NCBI GenBank assembly: GCA_025846845.1
Contig: JAOYTL010000013.1
Location: forward strand, 1 to 64,000
Length of the DNA stretch: 64,000 nt
Origin: Alloboseaceae bacterium BT-24-1
GTDB taxonomy: Bacteria > Pseudomonadota > Alphaproteobacteria > Rhizobiales > Beijerinckiaceae
Reading direction: 5' to 3'
Under the pieces are notes generated by a model. The model was not told the origin of the DNA. It did no database searches and saw nothing but the letters and a program-made list of their open reading frames with translations. A program made the translations under genes and the position numbers. Below are positions 36,004 through 44,482 of this stretch, in pieces; within the stretch, counting starts at the first letter, position 1; each line of letters starts with the position of its first letter.

Positions 36004-37356
36004 ATGACTAACGCCATTGCCGAGCACGCGGCGCGCCTGCGGACCTTCCGGATCGACGCCATCGACATCGGCTTGCTGCGGCAGCAGGCGGAGTTCGCAC
36101 GCCGCCGCCTGCCGACCTTGCTGGCCGAGCTGCATGAGCATTTCGAGGCCTGGCCCGAAATCCTGAATGCGATGAAGCGACCGGAGGTGCACGAACTCAG
36201 GCTCGCGCATTGGATCAGGCTGGTGTCGGGCGAGCTCGAGGACGGCTATCTGCAATCCGCGCACGCCCTTGCCAGCGCCTTCAACGACAATGGCGTTCCT
36301 GCCCACGCGGTCGCGATCTGTCACGCCATCGTCGGCAACGCGATCGGCGCGGAACTCGGCCTGCTGCGCGACGGTCTCGCCAAGCTCAGCCACTTCTGGC
36401 AGGCCAAGGAATACAACCGCCGCATCGCCCTGCGCGCTGCCCTGCAGAAAGCGATACAGCTCGATCTCGAACTGCTGCTCGAGACCTATTCGCATGTCCA
36501 GCGGCAGAGCCGCGAGCGCATCCAGCGCGAGATCTCGGCTTTCGAGGTCACGGTCCGCGACGTGGTGGGTGCCGTGACCGGCAGCGCCCGAGTCGTCGAG
36601 GCGACGGCGCATACCATGAACGGCATCGTCAAGGAGACCGGCACGCAGGCCGTCGCCGCTGCCCGGGCTTCGGACGAAGCCTCCGACAATGTCGGCAGCG
36701 TCGCCAGCGCCGCCGAGGAGCTTTCCATCTCGCTCAGCCAGATTTCCGAGGAAGTCGCCCGCGCCACGACCAAGGCGCACGATGCCAGCCAGGCAGCATT
36801 GCGGACCGAGGCGATCGTCAAGGGGCTCGCACAATCGGCGCAGACGATCGGTTCCATCGTCGACCTGATCCGCGACATCGCCGCACAGACCAACCTGCTT
36901 GCCCTCAACGCGACGATCGAGGCGGCGCGCGCCGGCGAGGCGGGACGAGGCTTCGCCGTGGTCGCGCAGGAGGTGAAGCAACTGTCCGCCCGCACCGCCA
37001 AGGCGACCGACGAGATCGCGGCTCAGGTTCCGGCCATGCAGGCGGCGACGCAGGAGGCCGTCCAGGCGATCGAGAGCATCGTCGGCTTCGTCGGCGACAT
37101 GGACCAGACCACGCTGACGATCGCGAGCTCCGTCGACGAGCAGCGCGCAGCCACCCAGGAAATCGCCCGCAGCGTCAGTTTCGCCTCGCAAGGCACGCAG
37201 GAGGTCTCTTACGCCATCGCCAGCGTCAATGAATCCGCCCAGGCCGCCGGCATGGGCGTCGACGAGATGCTCGGCCTCGCCCAAGCGCTGACGCGCCAGG
37301 CCGAAACCCTAGCCGAAGCCTTCGAGAACCTGACGAAGCAGAACCGCGCCGCCTGA
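36004..37356 (+). CDS. Soluble globin-coupled methyl-accepting chemotaxis protein
   Basis: 450 residues with no membrane helix. The N-terminal ~160 residues are a protoglobin-type sensor (FRIDAIDIGLLRQQAEFARR); the likely proximal haem His is His87 in GYLQSAHALASAFND. The rest is a chemoreceptor signalling coiled coil with the hallmark tip IAAQTNLLALNATIEAARAG followed by EAGRGFAVVAQEV. It should sense oxygen or another haem ligand and signal to CheA/CheW in the cytoplasm. The ATG at 36004 is used; an ATG at 35962 adds 14 residues. No che genes are nearby. Confidence 0.9.
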   Translation: MTNAIAEHAARLRTFRIDAIDIGLLRQQAEFARRRLPTLLAELHEHFEAWPEILNAMKRPEVHELRLAHWIRLVSGELEDGYLQSAHALASAFNDNGVPAHAVAICHAIVGNAIGAELGLLRDGLAKLSHFWQAKEYNRRIALRAALQKAIQLDLELLLETYSHVQRQSRERIQREISAFEVTVRDVVGAVTGSARVVEATAHTMNGIVKETGTQAVAAARASDEASDNVGSVASAAEELSISLSQISEEVARATTKAHDASQAALRTEAIVKGLAQSAQTIGSIVDLIRDIAAQTNLLALNATIEAARAGEAGRGFAVVAQEVKQLSARTAKATDEIAAQVPAMQAATQEAVQAIESIVGFVGDMDQTTLTIASSVDEQRAATQEIARSVSFASQGTQEVSYAIASVNESAQAAGMGVDEMLGLAQALTRQAETLAEAFENLTKQNRAA

Positions 37357-37363
37357 GCAGCGA

Positions 37364-37381
37364 CCGTCACCTGCCTGTCAA
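37364..37381 (+). promoter_or_regulatory. Candidate Pho box upstream of phoX
   Basis: CCGTCAC, four bases, then CTGTCAA: two 7-base direct repeats at 11-base spacing, compared with the PhoB consensus CTGTCAT-N4-CTGTCAT (5 and 6 of 7 matches). It begins 8 bp after the chemoreceptor stop and ends 53 bp before the phoX start codon, a suitable place for PhoB activation. Confidence 0.5.
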
Positions 37382-37434
37382 GCATGGCTCATAGCTTCGA
37401 GCCATTCAAATCTCGACGACAGGAGGGGCCGGTG

Positions 37435-39438
37435 ATGACCGAAGAGACCCAGTACGAATCAACCTTCGGCGCCAGCATGCTCGAGCATGACGACGCGCCG
37501 CCGCAGAACCACTCCGCCAACCCGACCATGGGCGAGCTGATCGGCCAGCGCTTCTCGCGCCGCGGCCTGCTCAAGGGCGCCCTCGCCGTCTCCGCCATCT
37601 CGGCGACGGTTGGCGCGGCCGCGCTGGCGACCGCCGAGGAGGCCAAGGCCCAGGCGAAGGGCTCCGCCTTCAGCTTCAAGGAGATCGAGGCCGGCGTCGA
37701 CGCCGACCACCATGTCGCCGAAGGTTACGACGCCGACGTGCTGCTGCGCTGGGGCGATCCGATCGTTGCCGGTGCGCCGGACTTCGAGCCGGGCAAACAG
37801 ACGGCCGAGGCTCAAGCGAAACAGTTCGGCTACAACAACGATTTCGTCGGCTACCTGCCCCTGCCCGGCGCGGCCGACCCGTCCGGCCATGGCGTGCTCT
37901 TCGTCAACCACGAGTACACCAACCCGCATCTGATGTTCCCCGGCGTCGTCGAGATGAAGGACGGCAAGCCGGTGATGAAGAACGCCACGCCGGAACGTTA
38001 TGCGATCGAAGCCATGGCGCATGGCGCGACCGTCGCCGAGGTCCGCAGGACTGACGGCAAATGGGCGCTGGTGAAGGACTCGAAGCTCAATCGCCGCATC
38101 ACGGTCGCGACCGAGATGCAGCTCTCGGGGCCCGTCGCCGGCTCCGACCGGGTCAAGACCAATGCCGATGCGACCGGCCGCAAGGTCTTCGGCACGCTCA
38201 ACAACTGCGCCGGCGCGATGACGCCCTGGGGCACCTTCGTCTCCGGCGAGGAGAACTTCCACGGCTATTTCTCCGGCAAGCTGCCGGACGGCCACCGCGA
38301 GGACGCCAACTACAAGCGGCTGGCCCTGCCGTCGGCGCCTTATGCCTGGGGCCGCTTCGAGGACCGGTTCGACATCGGCAAGGAGCCGAACGAGCCCAAT
38401 CGCTTCGGCTGGGTGATCGAGGTCGATCCGTTCGACCCGAACTCGGTGCCGAAGAAGCGCACCGCGCTCGGTCGCTTCAAGCATGAGGGCGCCGACAGCA
38501 TCGTCGCCAGGGACGGCCGCGTCGTCGCCTATCTCGGCGACGACGAGCGCTTCGACTATGTCTACAAGTTCGTCACGGCCGGCCGCTTCGACCCGAACAA
38601 TCGCGCCGCCAACATGGATCTGCTCGACTCTGGTACGCTCTACGTCGCGAAGTTCGCAGCCGACGGCACGGTCGAGTGGCTGCCGCTGGTCTTCGGCCAG
38701 GGCCCGCTCACCGCGGCAAACGGCTTTGCCAGCCAGGCGGACGTGCTGATCGAAACCCGCCGCGCCGGCGACCTGCTCGGCGCCACCAAGATGGACCGGC
38801 CGGAAGACATCACCCCCAACGGCGTCAATGGCCGCGTCTATGTGATGCTGACCAACAACACCAATCGCAAGGACGACCAGGTCGACGCCGCCAATCCGCG
38901 CGCCAAGAACGCCTTCGGCCACATCATCGAGATCATCGAGGATGGCGGCGATTTCACCGCGACCAAAGGCAAGTGGGAAGTGCTGCTGAAATGCGGCGAT
39001 CCTTCGGTTGCTGCGGTCGGCGCGAGCTTCTCGACCGAGACCAGCAAGAACGGCTGGTTCGGCATGCCGGATAACGCCGTGGTCGATGCCGCCGGCCGGC
39101 TCTGGGTCTCGACCGACGGCAACGGCCCGCAGGAGACCGGGCGCACCGACGGTCTCTGGGCGGTCGACACCGAAGGCGAGGCGCGCCGCACTTCGAAGCT
39201 GTTCTACCGCGTGCCACATGGCGCCGAGCTCTGCGGCCCGTGCTTCACGCCGGATGACACAACCGCCTTCGTCGCGGTCCAGCATCCGGGTGATGACGGT
39301 CCGGACTGGCCGGCCTTCGGCCGCCGCTCCTATTACGAGGACCTCTCGACGCGCTGGCCCGACTTCAAGCCGGACATGCCGGTGCGCCCCTCGGTGGTGG
39401 CGATCACCAGGCGTGGTGGCGGGAAGATCGGGGTTTGA
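37435..39438 (+). CDS. phoX: PhoX-family alkaline phosphatase, Tat-exported
   Basis: Calcium/iron-dependent phosphatase that frees phosphate from organic esters outside the cytoplasm. 667 residues. The N-terminus carries a late twin-arginine signal (FSRRGLLKGALAVSAISATV). The DUF839 domain has LLRWGDPIVAGAPDFEPG, VLFVNHEYTNPHLMFPG, NNCAGAMTPWGTFVSGEENF, ETRRAGDLLGATKMDRPEDI and AELCGPCFTPDD. The ATG at 37435 has AGGAGGGG upstream; the frame extends further without homology. A candidate Pho box precedes it. Confidence 0.94.
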   Translation: MTEETQYESTFGASMLEHDDAPPQNHSANPTMGELIGQRFSRRGLLKGALAVSAISATVGAAALATAEEAKAQAKGSAFSFKEIEAGVDADHHVAEGYDADVLLRWGDPIVAGAPDFEPGKQTAEAQAKQFGYNNDFVGYLPLPGAADPSGHGVLFVNHEYTNPHLMFPGVVEMKDGKPVMKNATPERYAIEAMAHGATVAEVRRTDGKWALVKDSKLNRRITVATEMQLSGPVAGSDRVKTNADATGRKVFGTLNNCAGAMTPWGTFVSGEENFHGYFSGKLPDGHREDANYKRLALPSAPYAWGRFEDRFDIGKEPNEPNRFGWVIEVDPFDPNSVPKKRTALGRFKHEGADSIVARDGRVVAYLGDDERFDYVYKFVTAGRFDPNNRAANMDLLDSGTLYVAKFAADGTVEWLPLVFGQGPLTAANGFASQADVLIETRRAGDLLGATKMDRPEDITPNGVNGRVYVMLTNNTNRKDDQVDAANPRAKNAFGHIIEIIEDGGDFTATKGKWEVLLKCGDPSVAAVGASFSTETSKNGWFGMPDNAVVDAAGRLWVSTDGNGPQETGRTDGLWAVDTEGEARRTSKLFYRVPHGAELCGPCFTPDDTTAFVAVQHPGDDGPDWPAFGRRSYYEDLSTRWPDFKPDMPVRPSVVAITRRGGGKIGV

Positions 39439-39444
39439 CGCTTT

Positions 39445-39588
39445 CCCTTCTCCCCTTGCGGGAGAAGGTGGCTCCGCAAAGCGGAGACGGATGAGGGGTC
39501 GCGCGACGCCTCCGGAAGAGCCCTGGGCCCTGGCCGGAAACGTCGCGCGACCCCTCACCCCAACCCTCTCCCACAAGGGGAGAGGGAG
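39445..39588. repeat. Long intergenic palindrome, nested hairpins
   Basis: Outer hairpins CTTCTCCC/GGGAGAAG and CCCTCTCCC/GGGGAGAGGG flank a perfect 16 bp inverted repeat: GAGGGGTCGCGCGACG at 39493-39508 and its complement at 39541-39556. It lies between the convergent stops of phoX and fba and probably serves as a two-way terminator. A relative with the same outer blocks is at 50873-51012. Confidence 0.75.
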
Positions 39589-39602
39589 CAGGTCGCACTA
39601 TC

Positions 39603-40685
39603 TCACGCTGCCTTCTTGGCGCCGAAGGTCGGGTCGAGTTCGCCCTTGGCGTAGCGCTTGGCCATGTCGGCCAGCGTAATCACGCGCTTGATCTTCGAGG
39701 CCTGGCCAGCGGTGTTGAATTCCTCCAGCCGCTTCTTGCAGAGCGCGGTCATCGCCTCCATCGCGGGCTTGAGGTACTTGCGCGGATCGAACTCGCCGGG
39801 ATGCTCGGACAGGATCTTGCGGATCTGGCCGGTCATCGCCATCCGGTTGTCGGTGTCGATGTTGATCTTGCGCACGCCGTGCTTGATGCCGCGCTGGATC
39901 TCCTCGACCGGCACGCCCCAGGTCTGGGGCATCTTGCCGCCGTACTGGTTGATGACGTCCTGCAGGTCCTGCGGCACCGAGGAGGAGCCGTGCATGACGA
40001 GATGCATGTTCGGCAGCTTCTTGTGGATCTCCTCGATGACATGCATCGCCAGGATCGCGCCGTCGGGCTTGCGGGTGAATTTGTAGGCGCCGTGCGAGGT
40101 GCCCATGGCGATGGCGAGCGCATCGACCTTGGTCTCGGCGACGAACTTCACGGCTTCGTCCGGATTGGTCAGGAGCTGGTCATGGCTGAGCTTGCCCTCG
40201 AAGCCGTGGCCGTCCTCCTTCTCGCCCTCGCCGCTCTCGAGCGAACCCAAAACGCCGAGCTCGCCCTCGACCGAGATGCCGCCGAGATGGGACATCTCGG
40301 TGACGGTCTTGGTCACGCCGACATTGTAGTCCCAGTCGCCCGGGGTCTTGCCGTCGGCCTTGAGCGAACCGTCCATCATCACCGAGGTGAAGCCGGCCTG
40401 GATCGCAGTCATGCAGGTCGCCGGCTCGTTGCCGTGGTCGAGGTGCACGCAGACCGGGATGTGCGGATAGATCTCCGTGACGGCATCCATCATGTGCTTG
40501 AGCATGATGTCGTTGGCGTAGGAACGCGCACCGCGCGAGGCCTGGATGATCACCGGCGCGTCCGTCGCGTCCGCCGCGGCCATGATCGCGAGCGCCTGCT
40601 CCATGTTGTTGATGTTGAAGGCCGGAACGCCGTAGTCGTTCTCGGCGGCATGGTCGAGCAATTGGCGAAGCGTGATGCGGGCCAC
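39603..40685 (-). CDS. fba: Fructose-bisphosphate aldolase, class II
   Basis: Zinc-dependent cleavage of fructose-1,6-bisphosphate, or its synthesis in gluconeogenesis. 360 residues, long (CbbA/FbaA) subtype. Zinc and active-site segments: VCVHLDHGNEPATC, GFTSVMMDGSLKADGKTPGD, EGELGVLGSLESGEGEKEDG, LVMHGSSSVPQD and GVRKINIDTDNRMAMTG. It is the last gene of the tkt-gap-pgk-fba block on the minus strand. Confidence 0.97.
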   Translation of the reverse strand: MARITLRQLLDHAAENDYGVPAFNINNMEQALAIMAAADATDAPVIIQASRGARSYANDIMLKHMMDAVTEIYPHIPVCVHLDHGNEPATCMTAIQAGFTSVMMDGSLKADGKTPGDWDYNVGVTKTVTEMSHLGGISVEGELGVLGSLESGEGEKEDGHGFEGKLSHDQLLTNPDEAVKFVAETKVDALAIAMGTSHGAYKFTRKPDGAILAMHVIEEIHKKLPNMHLVMHGSSSVPQDLQDVINQYGGKMPQTWGVPVEEIQRGIKHGVRKINIDTDNRMAMTGQIRKILSEHPGEFDPRKYLKPAMEAMTALCKKRLEEFNTAGQASKIKRVITLADMAKRYAKGELDPTFGAKKAA

Positions 40686-40778
40686 GATGATCCTCCGGTT
40701 GGGCTCTGCTTTATCCGGAGGGTTTAGAATCGAACTGTGGCGGACGCAAAGCGAAACCCGCTGGAAACGTGAACGCGA

Positions 40779-41003
40779 TCAACGTCCGCGCGCTTCCAGG
40801 ACCCGGACGCGCTCCTCGATCGCCGCGACCTGCTCGGCAAAGTCGCCCGTCACGGCCTTGGCCATGACGAGCAAACCGGCCGTGTCGCGACGCTGCTTGC
40901 GAACGAGATCTTCAAGCACGTCAAAGCGCTTGTCATGCACAGCGAGCTGCGCCTGAATCCTCTTCAGGATCTCGTACATGGCCGTCTGCACGTTCTCGCT
41001 CAT
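40779..41003 (-). CDS. Small coiled-coil hypothetical protein
   Basis: 74 residues (MSENVQTAMYEILKRIQAQL), predicted almost entirely helical with heptad-like spacing of Leu, Val and Ile through EDLVRKQRRDT and EQVAAIEERVRVLEARGR. No membrane segment. An ATG at 41015 would add four residues, and no strong ribosome site is seen for either start. It lies between pgk and fba on the same strand. Function unknown. Confidence 0.65.
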   Translation of the reverse strand: MSENVQTAMYEILKRIQAQLAVHDKRFDVLEDLVRKQRRDTAGLLVMAKAVTGDFAEQVAAIEERVRVLEARGR

Positions 41004-41057
41004 GCACGAGAACATAGCATAAACATCGTATTGTGCAACCGCTGGCTGCGGCTACCC

Positions 41058-42251
41058 TCAGCCCTTCCGCAGCGCCTCGACGCCCGGTAGCGCCTTGCCT
41101 TCCATCCATTCGAGGAAGGCGCCGCCCGCGGTCGAGACGTAAGTCAGGTCCTCGGCGACGCCGGCATGGTTCATCGCCGCGACCGTGTCGCCGCCACCGG
41201 CGACCGCGACGAGCTTGCCGTCACGGACGCGCTCCGCCACCGCTTTTGCCACCGCAACCGTCGCCGTGTCGAAGGGCGGCAGCTCGAAGGCGCCGAACGG
41301 GCCGTTCCAGACCACGGTCTTCACGGTGTTGAGCTTGAGCACGGCCTCGGCGACGCTGAGCGGGCCGGCATCGAGGATCATCTCGTCAGGCCCGACCTCG
41401 TTGATCGAGACGACGCGATGACCGGGATTGGCCCTGAACTCGCGCGCCACCAGCGCATCGACCGGCAGGATGATCTCGCAGCCGGCCGCCTTGGCTTTCT
41501 CCTCGATCTCGCGAGCGGTGGCGGCAAGGTCGTGCTCGCACAGCGACTTGCCGACATTGACGCCGCGCGCGGCGAGGAAGGTGTTGGCCATGCCGCCGCC
41601 GATGATGAGCACGTCGACCTTCTGCACGAGGTTCCCCAGAAGTTCGAGCTTGGTCGAGACCTTGGCGCCGCCGACGATCGCCATCACCGGCCGGGCCGGG
41701 TTGTCGAGGCCGGCCGAGAGCGCCTCCAGCTCGGCCTGCATGGTGCGCCCGGCATAGGCCGGCAGCAGATGCGCGAGCCCTTCCGTCGAGGCATGGGCGC
41801 GATGGGCCGCCGAGAAGGCGTCGTTGACATAGAGATCGCCATTGGCGGCGAGTGCCTTGACGAATTCGGGGTCGTTTGCCTCATCGCCGGCGTGGAAGCG
41901 GGTATTCTCGAGCAGCAGGATTTCGCCGTTCTTGGCGGCGGCGATCGCCTTCGGCGCTTCCGTGCCGACGCAGTCGCCGACGAAGATCACCGGCTGGCCC
42001 AGTGCATGCGCCAGCGCCGGCACGATCTGCCGCAGGCTGTTCTTCTCGTCGCGGCCTTTCGGGCGGCCGAAATGCGCGAGCAGGATGACCTTGCCGCCCT
42101 TCTGCGCGATCTCACGGATGGTCGGCAGGATGCGGTCGATGCGGGTGGTGTCGGTGACCCTGCCCTCCTCCGTCGGCACGTTGAGATCGACGCGGACGAG
42201 GACGCGCTTGCCGGCGAGATCGGCGTCGTCGAGGGTGCGGAAAGCGGGCAT
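41058..42251 (-). CDS. pgk: Phosphoglycerate kinase
   Basis: ATP-producing step of glycolysis, reversible in gluconeogenesis. 397 residues. N-domain VLVRVDLNVPTEEGRVTDTT and ILLAHFGRPKGR; hinge and C-domain VGGAKVSTKLELLGNLVQK, MANTFLAARGVNVGKSLCEH, VVWNGPFGAFELPPFD and the ATP loop VAVAGGGDTVAAMNHAG. It starts 11 bp after the stop of the glycolipid-binding-family gene, so it is probably co-transcribed with it. Confidence 0.98.
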   Translation of the reverse strand: MPAFRTLDDADLAGKRVLVRVDLNVPTEEGRVTDTTRIDRILPTIREIAQKGGKVILLAHFGRPKGRDEKNSLRQIVPALAHALGQPVIFVGDCVGTEAPKAIAAAKNGEILLLENTRFHAGDEANDPEFVKALAANGDLYVNDAFSAAHRAHASTEGLAHLLPAYAGRTMQAELEALSAGLDNPARPVMAIVGGAKVSTKLELLGNLVQKVDVLIIGGGMANTFLAARGVNVGKSLCEHDLAATAREIEEKAKAAGCEIILPVDALVAREFRANPGHRVVSINEVGPDEMILDAGPLSVAEAVLKLNTVKTVVWNGPFGAFELPPFDTATVAVAKAVAERVRDGKLVAVAGGGDTVAAMNHAGVAEDLTYVSTAGGAFLEWMEGKALPGVEALRKG

Positions 42252-42262
42252 GGAAGGCTCTC

Positions 42263-42832
42263 TTACAAGCGTTGAAACAGGCTGGGATAATCCATGACGA
42301 GACCGTCCTCGTCGACCGGAAGCTCGGCGGTGAAACTGCCATCGACCGTCTCGAACCGGAAGAGCCTCGGCGTGAGACAGGTATAGATCTGCTCGGTGAC
42401 GAAGGGCTCGAAGCTGTCGAACGGCACGAACAGCATGGCGATGCGCCGCTGCTGGCCGGGCTGCCAGGCGCAGCGGCGGATCGGCAGCGTGTTGGTGAAG
42501 GGCGTAGCGGAGAGGTCGATATCGACGCAGGCATCGAAGGCTGGCAGATGGCCGCGCTCATTGTCGTGCCAGGCGCCGTCGCGCCGTATCATGGCGAGCT
42601 TGCGGCCATCGGTCGCCGTGATCTCGAAAGAACGGGCCGTGAAACCGGGATCGCAGTCGATCCGATAGGTTGCGCCGTATCGATGTCCGCCGCGCGCGCC
42701 GACCAGTACGGCATCGGCGCGGAGACCGTTCGCCCCGCCGCGCAATGTCAGATGTTCAAGCCCATCGCCCTCCAGCGCACGCCAGCGGACATTGCGCCCG
42801 TCCGCGAGATCGGCGGGCGGGCGAAAGCTCAT
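42263..42832 (-). CDS. Putative glycolipid-binding family protein (PF06475-like)
   Basis: 189 residues beginning MSFRPPADLADGRNVRWRAL. Family-like segments are GLEHLTLRGGANGLRADAVLVG, YRIDCDPGFTARSFEITATD, GHLPAFDACVDIDLSATPFTNTLPIRR and IYTCLTPRLFRFE, as in proteins annotated putative glycolipid-binding. No signal peptide is seen. The ATG at 42832 overlaps the previous stop by 4 bp; the longer open frame upstream is the shadow of that gene. Biochemical role unknown. Confidence 0.82.
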   Translation of the reverse strand: MSFRPPADLADGRNVRWRALEGDGLEHLTLRGGANGLRADAVLVGARGGHRYGATYRIDCDPGFTARSFEITATDGRKLAMIRRDGAWHDNERGHLPAFDACVDIDLSATPFTNTLPIRRCAWQPGQQRRIAMLFVPFDSFEPFVTEQIYTCLTPRLFRFETVDGSFTAELPVDEDGLVMDYPSLFQRL

Positions 42833-43293
42833 CGCGGCAGGATCGGCGGCAGCACGCCGGGAACACCGCTCTTCAGCACGATCACCGTCAGGATGACGGT
42901 CAGGATCGCCGTGACGATGCCGGTGAGCAGCAGGGCGCCGAAACGCGGCGTGGCGCTGACGCGCTGGCGCAGCGCCGAGAGCTCTTCGCGCAGGCCGGCG
43001 AAATCCATGGTGCCGGCGGCGAGCTCGACCTTCTGGGCGCTGCGATCGAGCGACGCCTCGGCGCGGGTCAGCACCGCCTCGTAGCGCGCGAACTTCTCTT
43101 CGATCCGGGCCGCCTTGTCCTCGATCCGGGAGAGTTGGTCGAGCTTGCGCGGATCGCTGGCGGCGAGCGGCTCGGCCGGCTTCGCCTCGGCGACGCGCGA
43201 TGCGGCGATCTCGGCCATGCTCGGCGCCGGCGGCACGGCGATGGTCTCGATGGGCGTGGTCGACGCGGCGACGGTCGGCTCGATCTTGTTCAT
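42829..43293 (-). CDS. Coiled-coil protein with C-terminal membrane anchor
   Basis: 154 residues: a Pro/Ala-rich N-terminus, a charged helical middle (IEDKAARIEEKFARYEAVLT, LREELSALRQRVSA) and one C-terminal membrane helix (FGALLLTGIVTAILTVILTV) with only a short tail. The topology suggests a tail-anchored inner-membrane protein. It lies between gap and pgk and is translationally coupled to the next gene (ATGA). No family recognised. Confidence 0.78.
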   Translation of the reverse strand: MNKIEPTVAASTTPIETIAVPPAPSMAEIAASRVAEAKPAEPLAASDPRKLDQLSRIEDKAARIEEKFARYEAVLTRAEASLDRSAQKVELAAGTMDFAGLREELSALRQRVSATPRFGALLLTGIVTAILTVILTVIVLKSGVPGVLPPILPR

Positions 43294-43323
43294 TGCGCGG
43301 TCCGTTCCTCGGCGGTGCAGGCA

Positions 43324-43348
43324 CAGCCGCGCCGGGTGGGCGCGGCTG
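43324..43348 (-). terminator. Hairpin after gap
   Basis: CAGCCGCGCC and GGCGCGGCTG form a perfect 10 bp stem with a 5-base loop, 15 bp past the gap stop. There is no clear U-run, so it could attenuate rather than end transcription into the downstream genes. Confidence 0.5.
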
Positions 43349-43363
43349 CGATGGGAGTGTGCG

Positions 43364-44374
43364 TCAGATCAGTTTCGCCATGGCGACAGCGGTGTCGCTC
43401 ATGCGGTTCGAGAAGCCCCACTCGTTGTCGTACCAGGTGAGGATGCGGACGAACTTCTCGTCCAGGACCTTGGTCTGGTCGAGCGCGAACGTCGACGACG
43501 CCGGATCGTGGTTGAAGTCGATCGAGACGTTGGGCTGGTCGGTGACGGCGAGGATGCCCTTCAGGGCGCCGCGCTTGCTCGCCTTGATGATCGCCTCGTT
43601 GATCTTCTCGACCGTGGTCTTGCGCTTCGAGATGAATTTGAAGTCGACGACCGAGACGTTCGGCGTCGGCACGCGGATCGAGGTGCCGTCGAGCCGGCCC
43701 TTGAGCTCGGGAATGACGAGGCCGATCGCCTTGGCAGCACCGGTCGAGGTCGGGATCATCGACATCGCGGCGGCGCGGCCGCGGTAGAGATCCTTGTGCA
43801 TCGTATCGAGCGTCGGCTGGTCGCCGGTATAGGCATGGATCGTGGTCATGAAGCCCTTGTCGATGCCGACGGCGTCATGCAGCACCCGGACCACCGGCGC
43901 GAGGCAGTTGGTCGTGCAGGAGGCATTCGAGACGACGATGTGATCCTTGGTCAGGGCGTCGTTGTTGACGCCGAAGACAACCGTCAGATCGGCGCCGTCG
44001 CAGGGGGCCGAGACCAGCACGCGCTTGGCGCCGGCGGCAAGATGAGCCGCCGCCTTGTCGCGGGTGGTGAAGATGCCGGTGCATTCCAGCGCGATGTCGA
44101 CGCCGAGCGCCTTGTGCGGGAGATCCTTGGGATCGCGGATCGCGGTCACCTTGATCGGGCCGCGGCCGACGTCGATCGTGTCGCCGGAGACGGTCACCGT
44201 GCCGGGGAAGCGGCCGTGCACGGAGTCGAAGCGGAAGAGATGGGCGTTGGTCTCGACCGGGCCGAGATCGTTGATCGCCACGACCTCGATGTCCTTGCGC
44301 TTCGACTCGATGATCGCGCGCAGCACGTTGCGCCCGATACGGCCGAAGCCGTTGATCGCCACCTTGACCGTCAT
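43364..44374 (-). CDS. gap: Glyceraldehyde-3-phosphate dehydrogenase, type I
   Basis: 336 residues. NAD-binding opening VKVAINGFGRIGRNVLRA, catalytic Cys in SNASCTTNCLAPVV, TGDQPTLDTMHKDLYRGRAA, substrate-binding PTSTGAAKAIG, and the C-terminal WYDNEWGFSNRM. The ATG at 44374 has GGAGAGG upstream, in preference to an in-frame start at 44395. It is part of the tkt-gap-pgk-fba block; gap to tkt 108 bp. Confidence 0.98.
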   Translation of the reverse strand: MTVKVAINGFGRIGRNVLRAIIESKRKDIEVVAINDLGPVETNAHLFRFDSVHGRFPGTVTVSGDTIDVGRGPIKVTAIRDPKDLPHKALGVDIALECTGIFTTRDKAAAHLAAGAKRVLVSAPCDGADLTVVFGVNNDALTKDHIVVSNASCTTNCLAPVVRVLHDAVGIDKGFMTTIHAYTGDQPTLDTMHKDLYRGRAAAMSMIPTSTGAAKAIGLVIPELKGRLDGTSIRVPTPNVSVVDFKFISKRKTTVEKINEAIIKASKRGALKGILAVTDQPNVSIDFNHDPASSTFALDQTKVLDEKFVRILTWYDNEWGFSNRMSDTAVAMAKLI

Positions 44375-44482
44375 CTCAATCCTCTCCTTCGCCATTCGCC
44401 GGCAGGACCGGCGTCATTCACGCGGGCAAATCGGCCAAACCATGGCGGAACGCAAGGGCAGGCCTTAAAAATTTCAAGGAGG

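Noticed and set aside
42833..43324. Upstream extension of the glycolipid-binding gene frame
   Set aside because: The extra residues are Arg/Ala-rich shadow sequence of the coiled-coil gene; homology and the ATGA overlap place the start at 42832.
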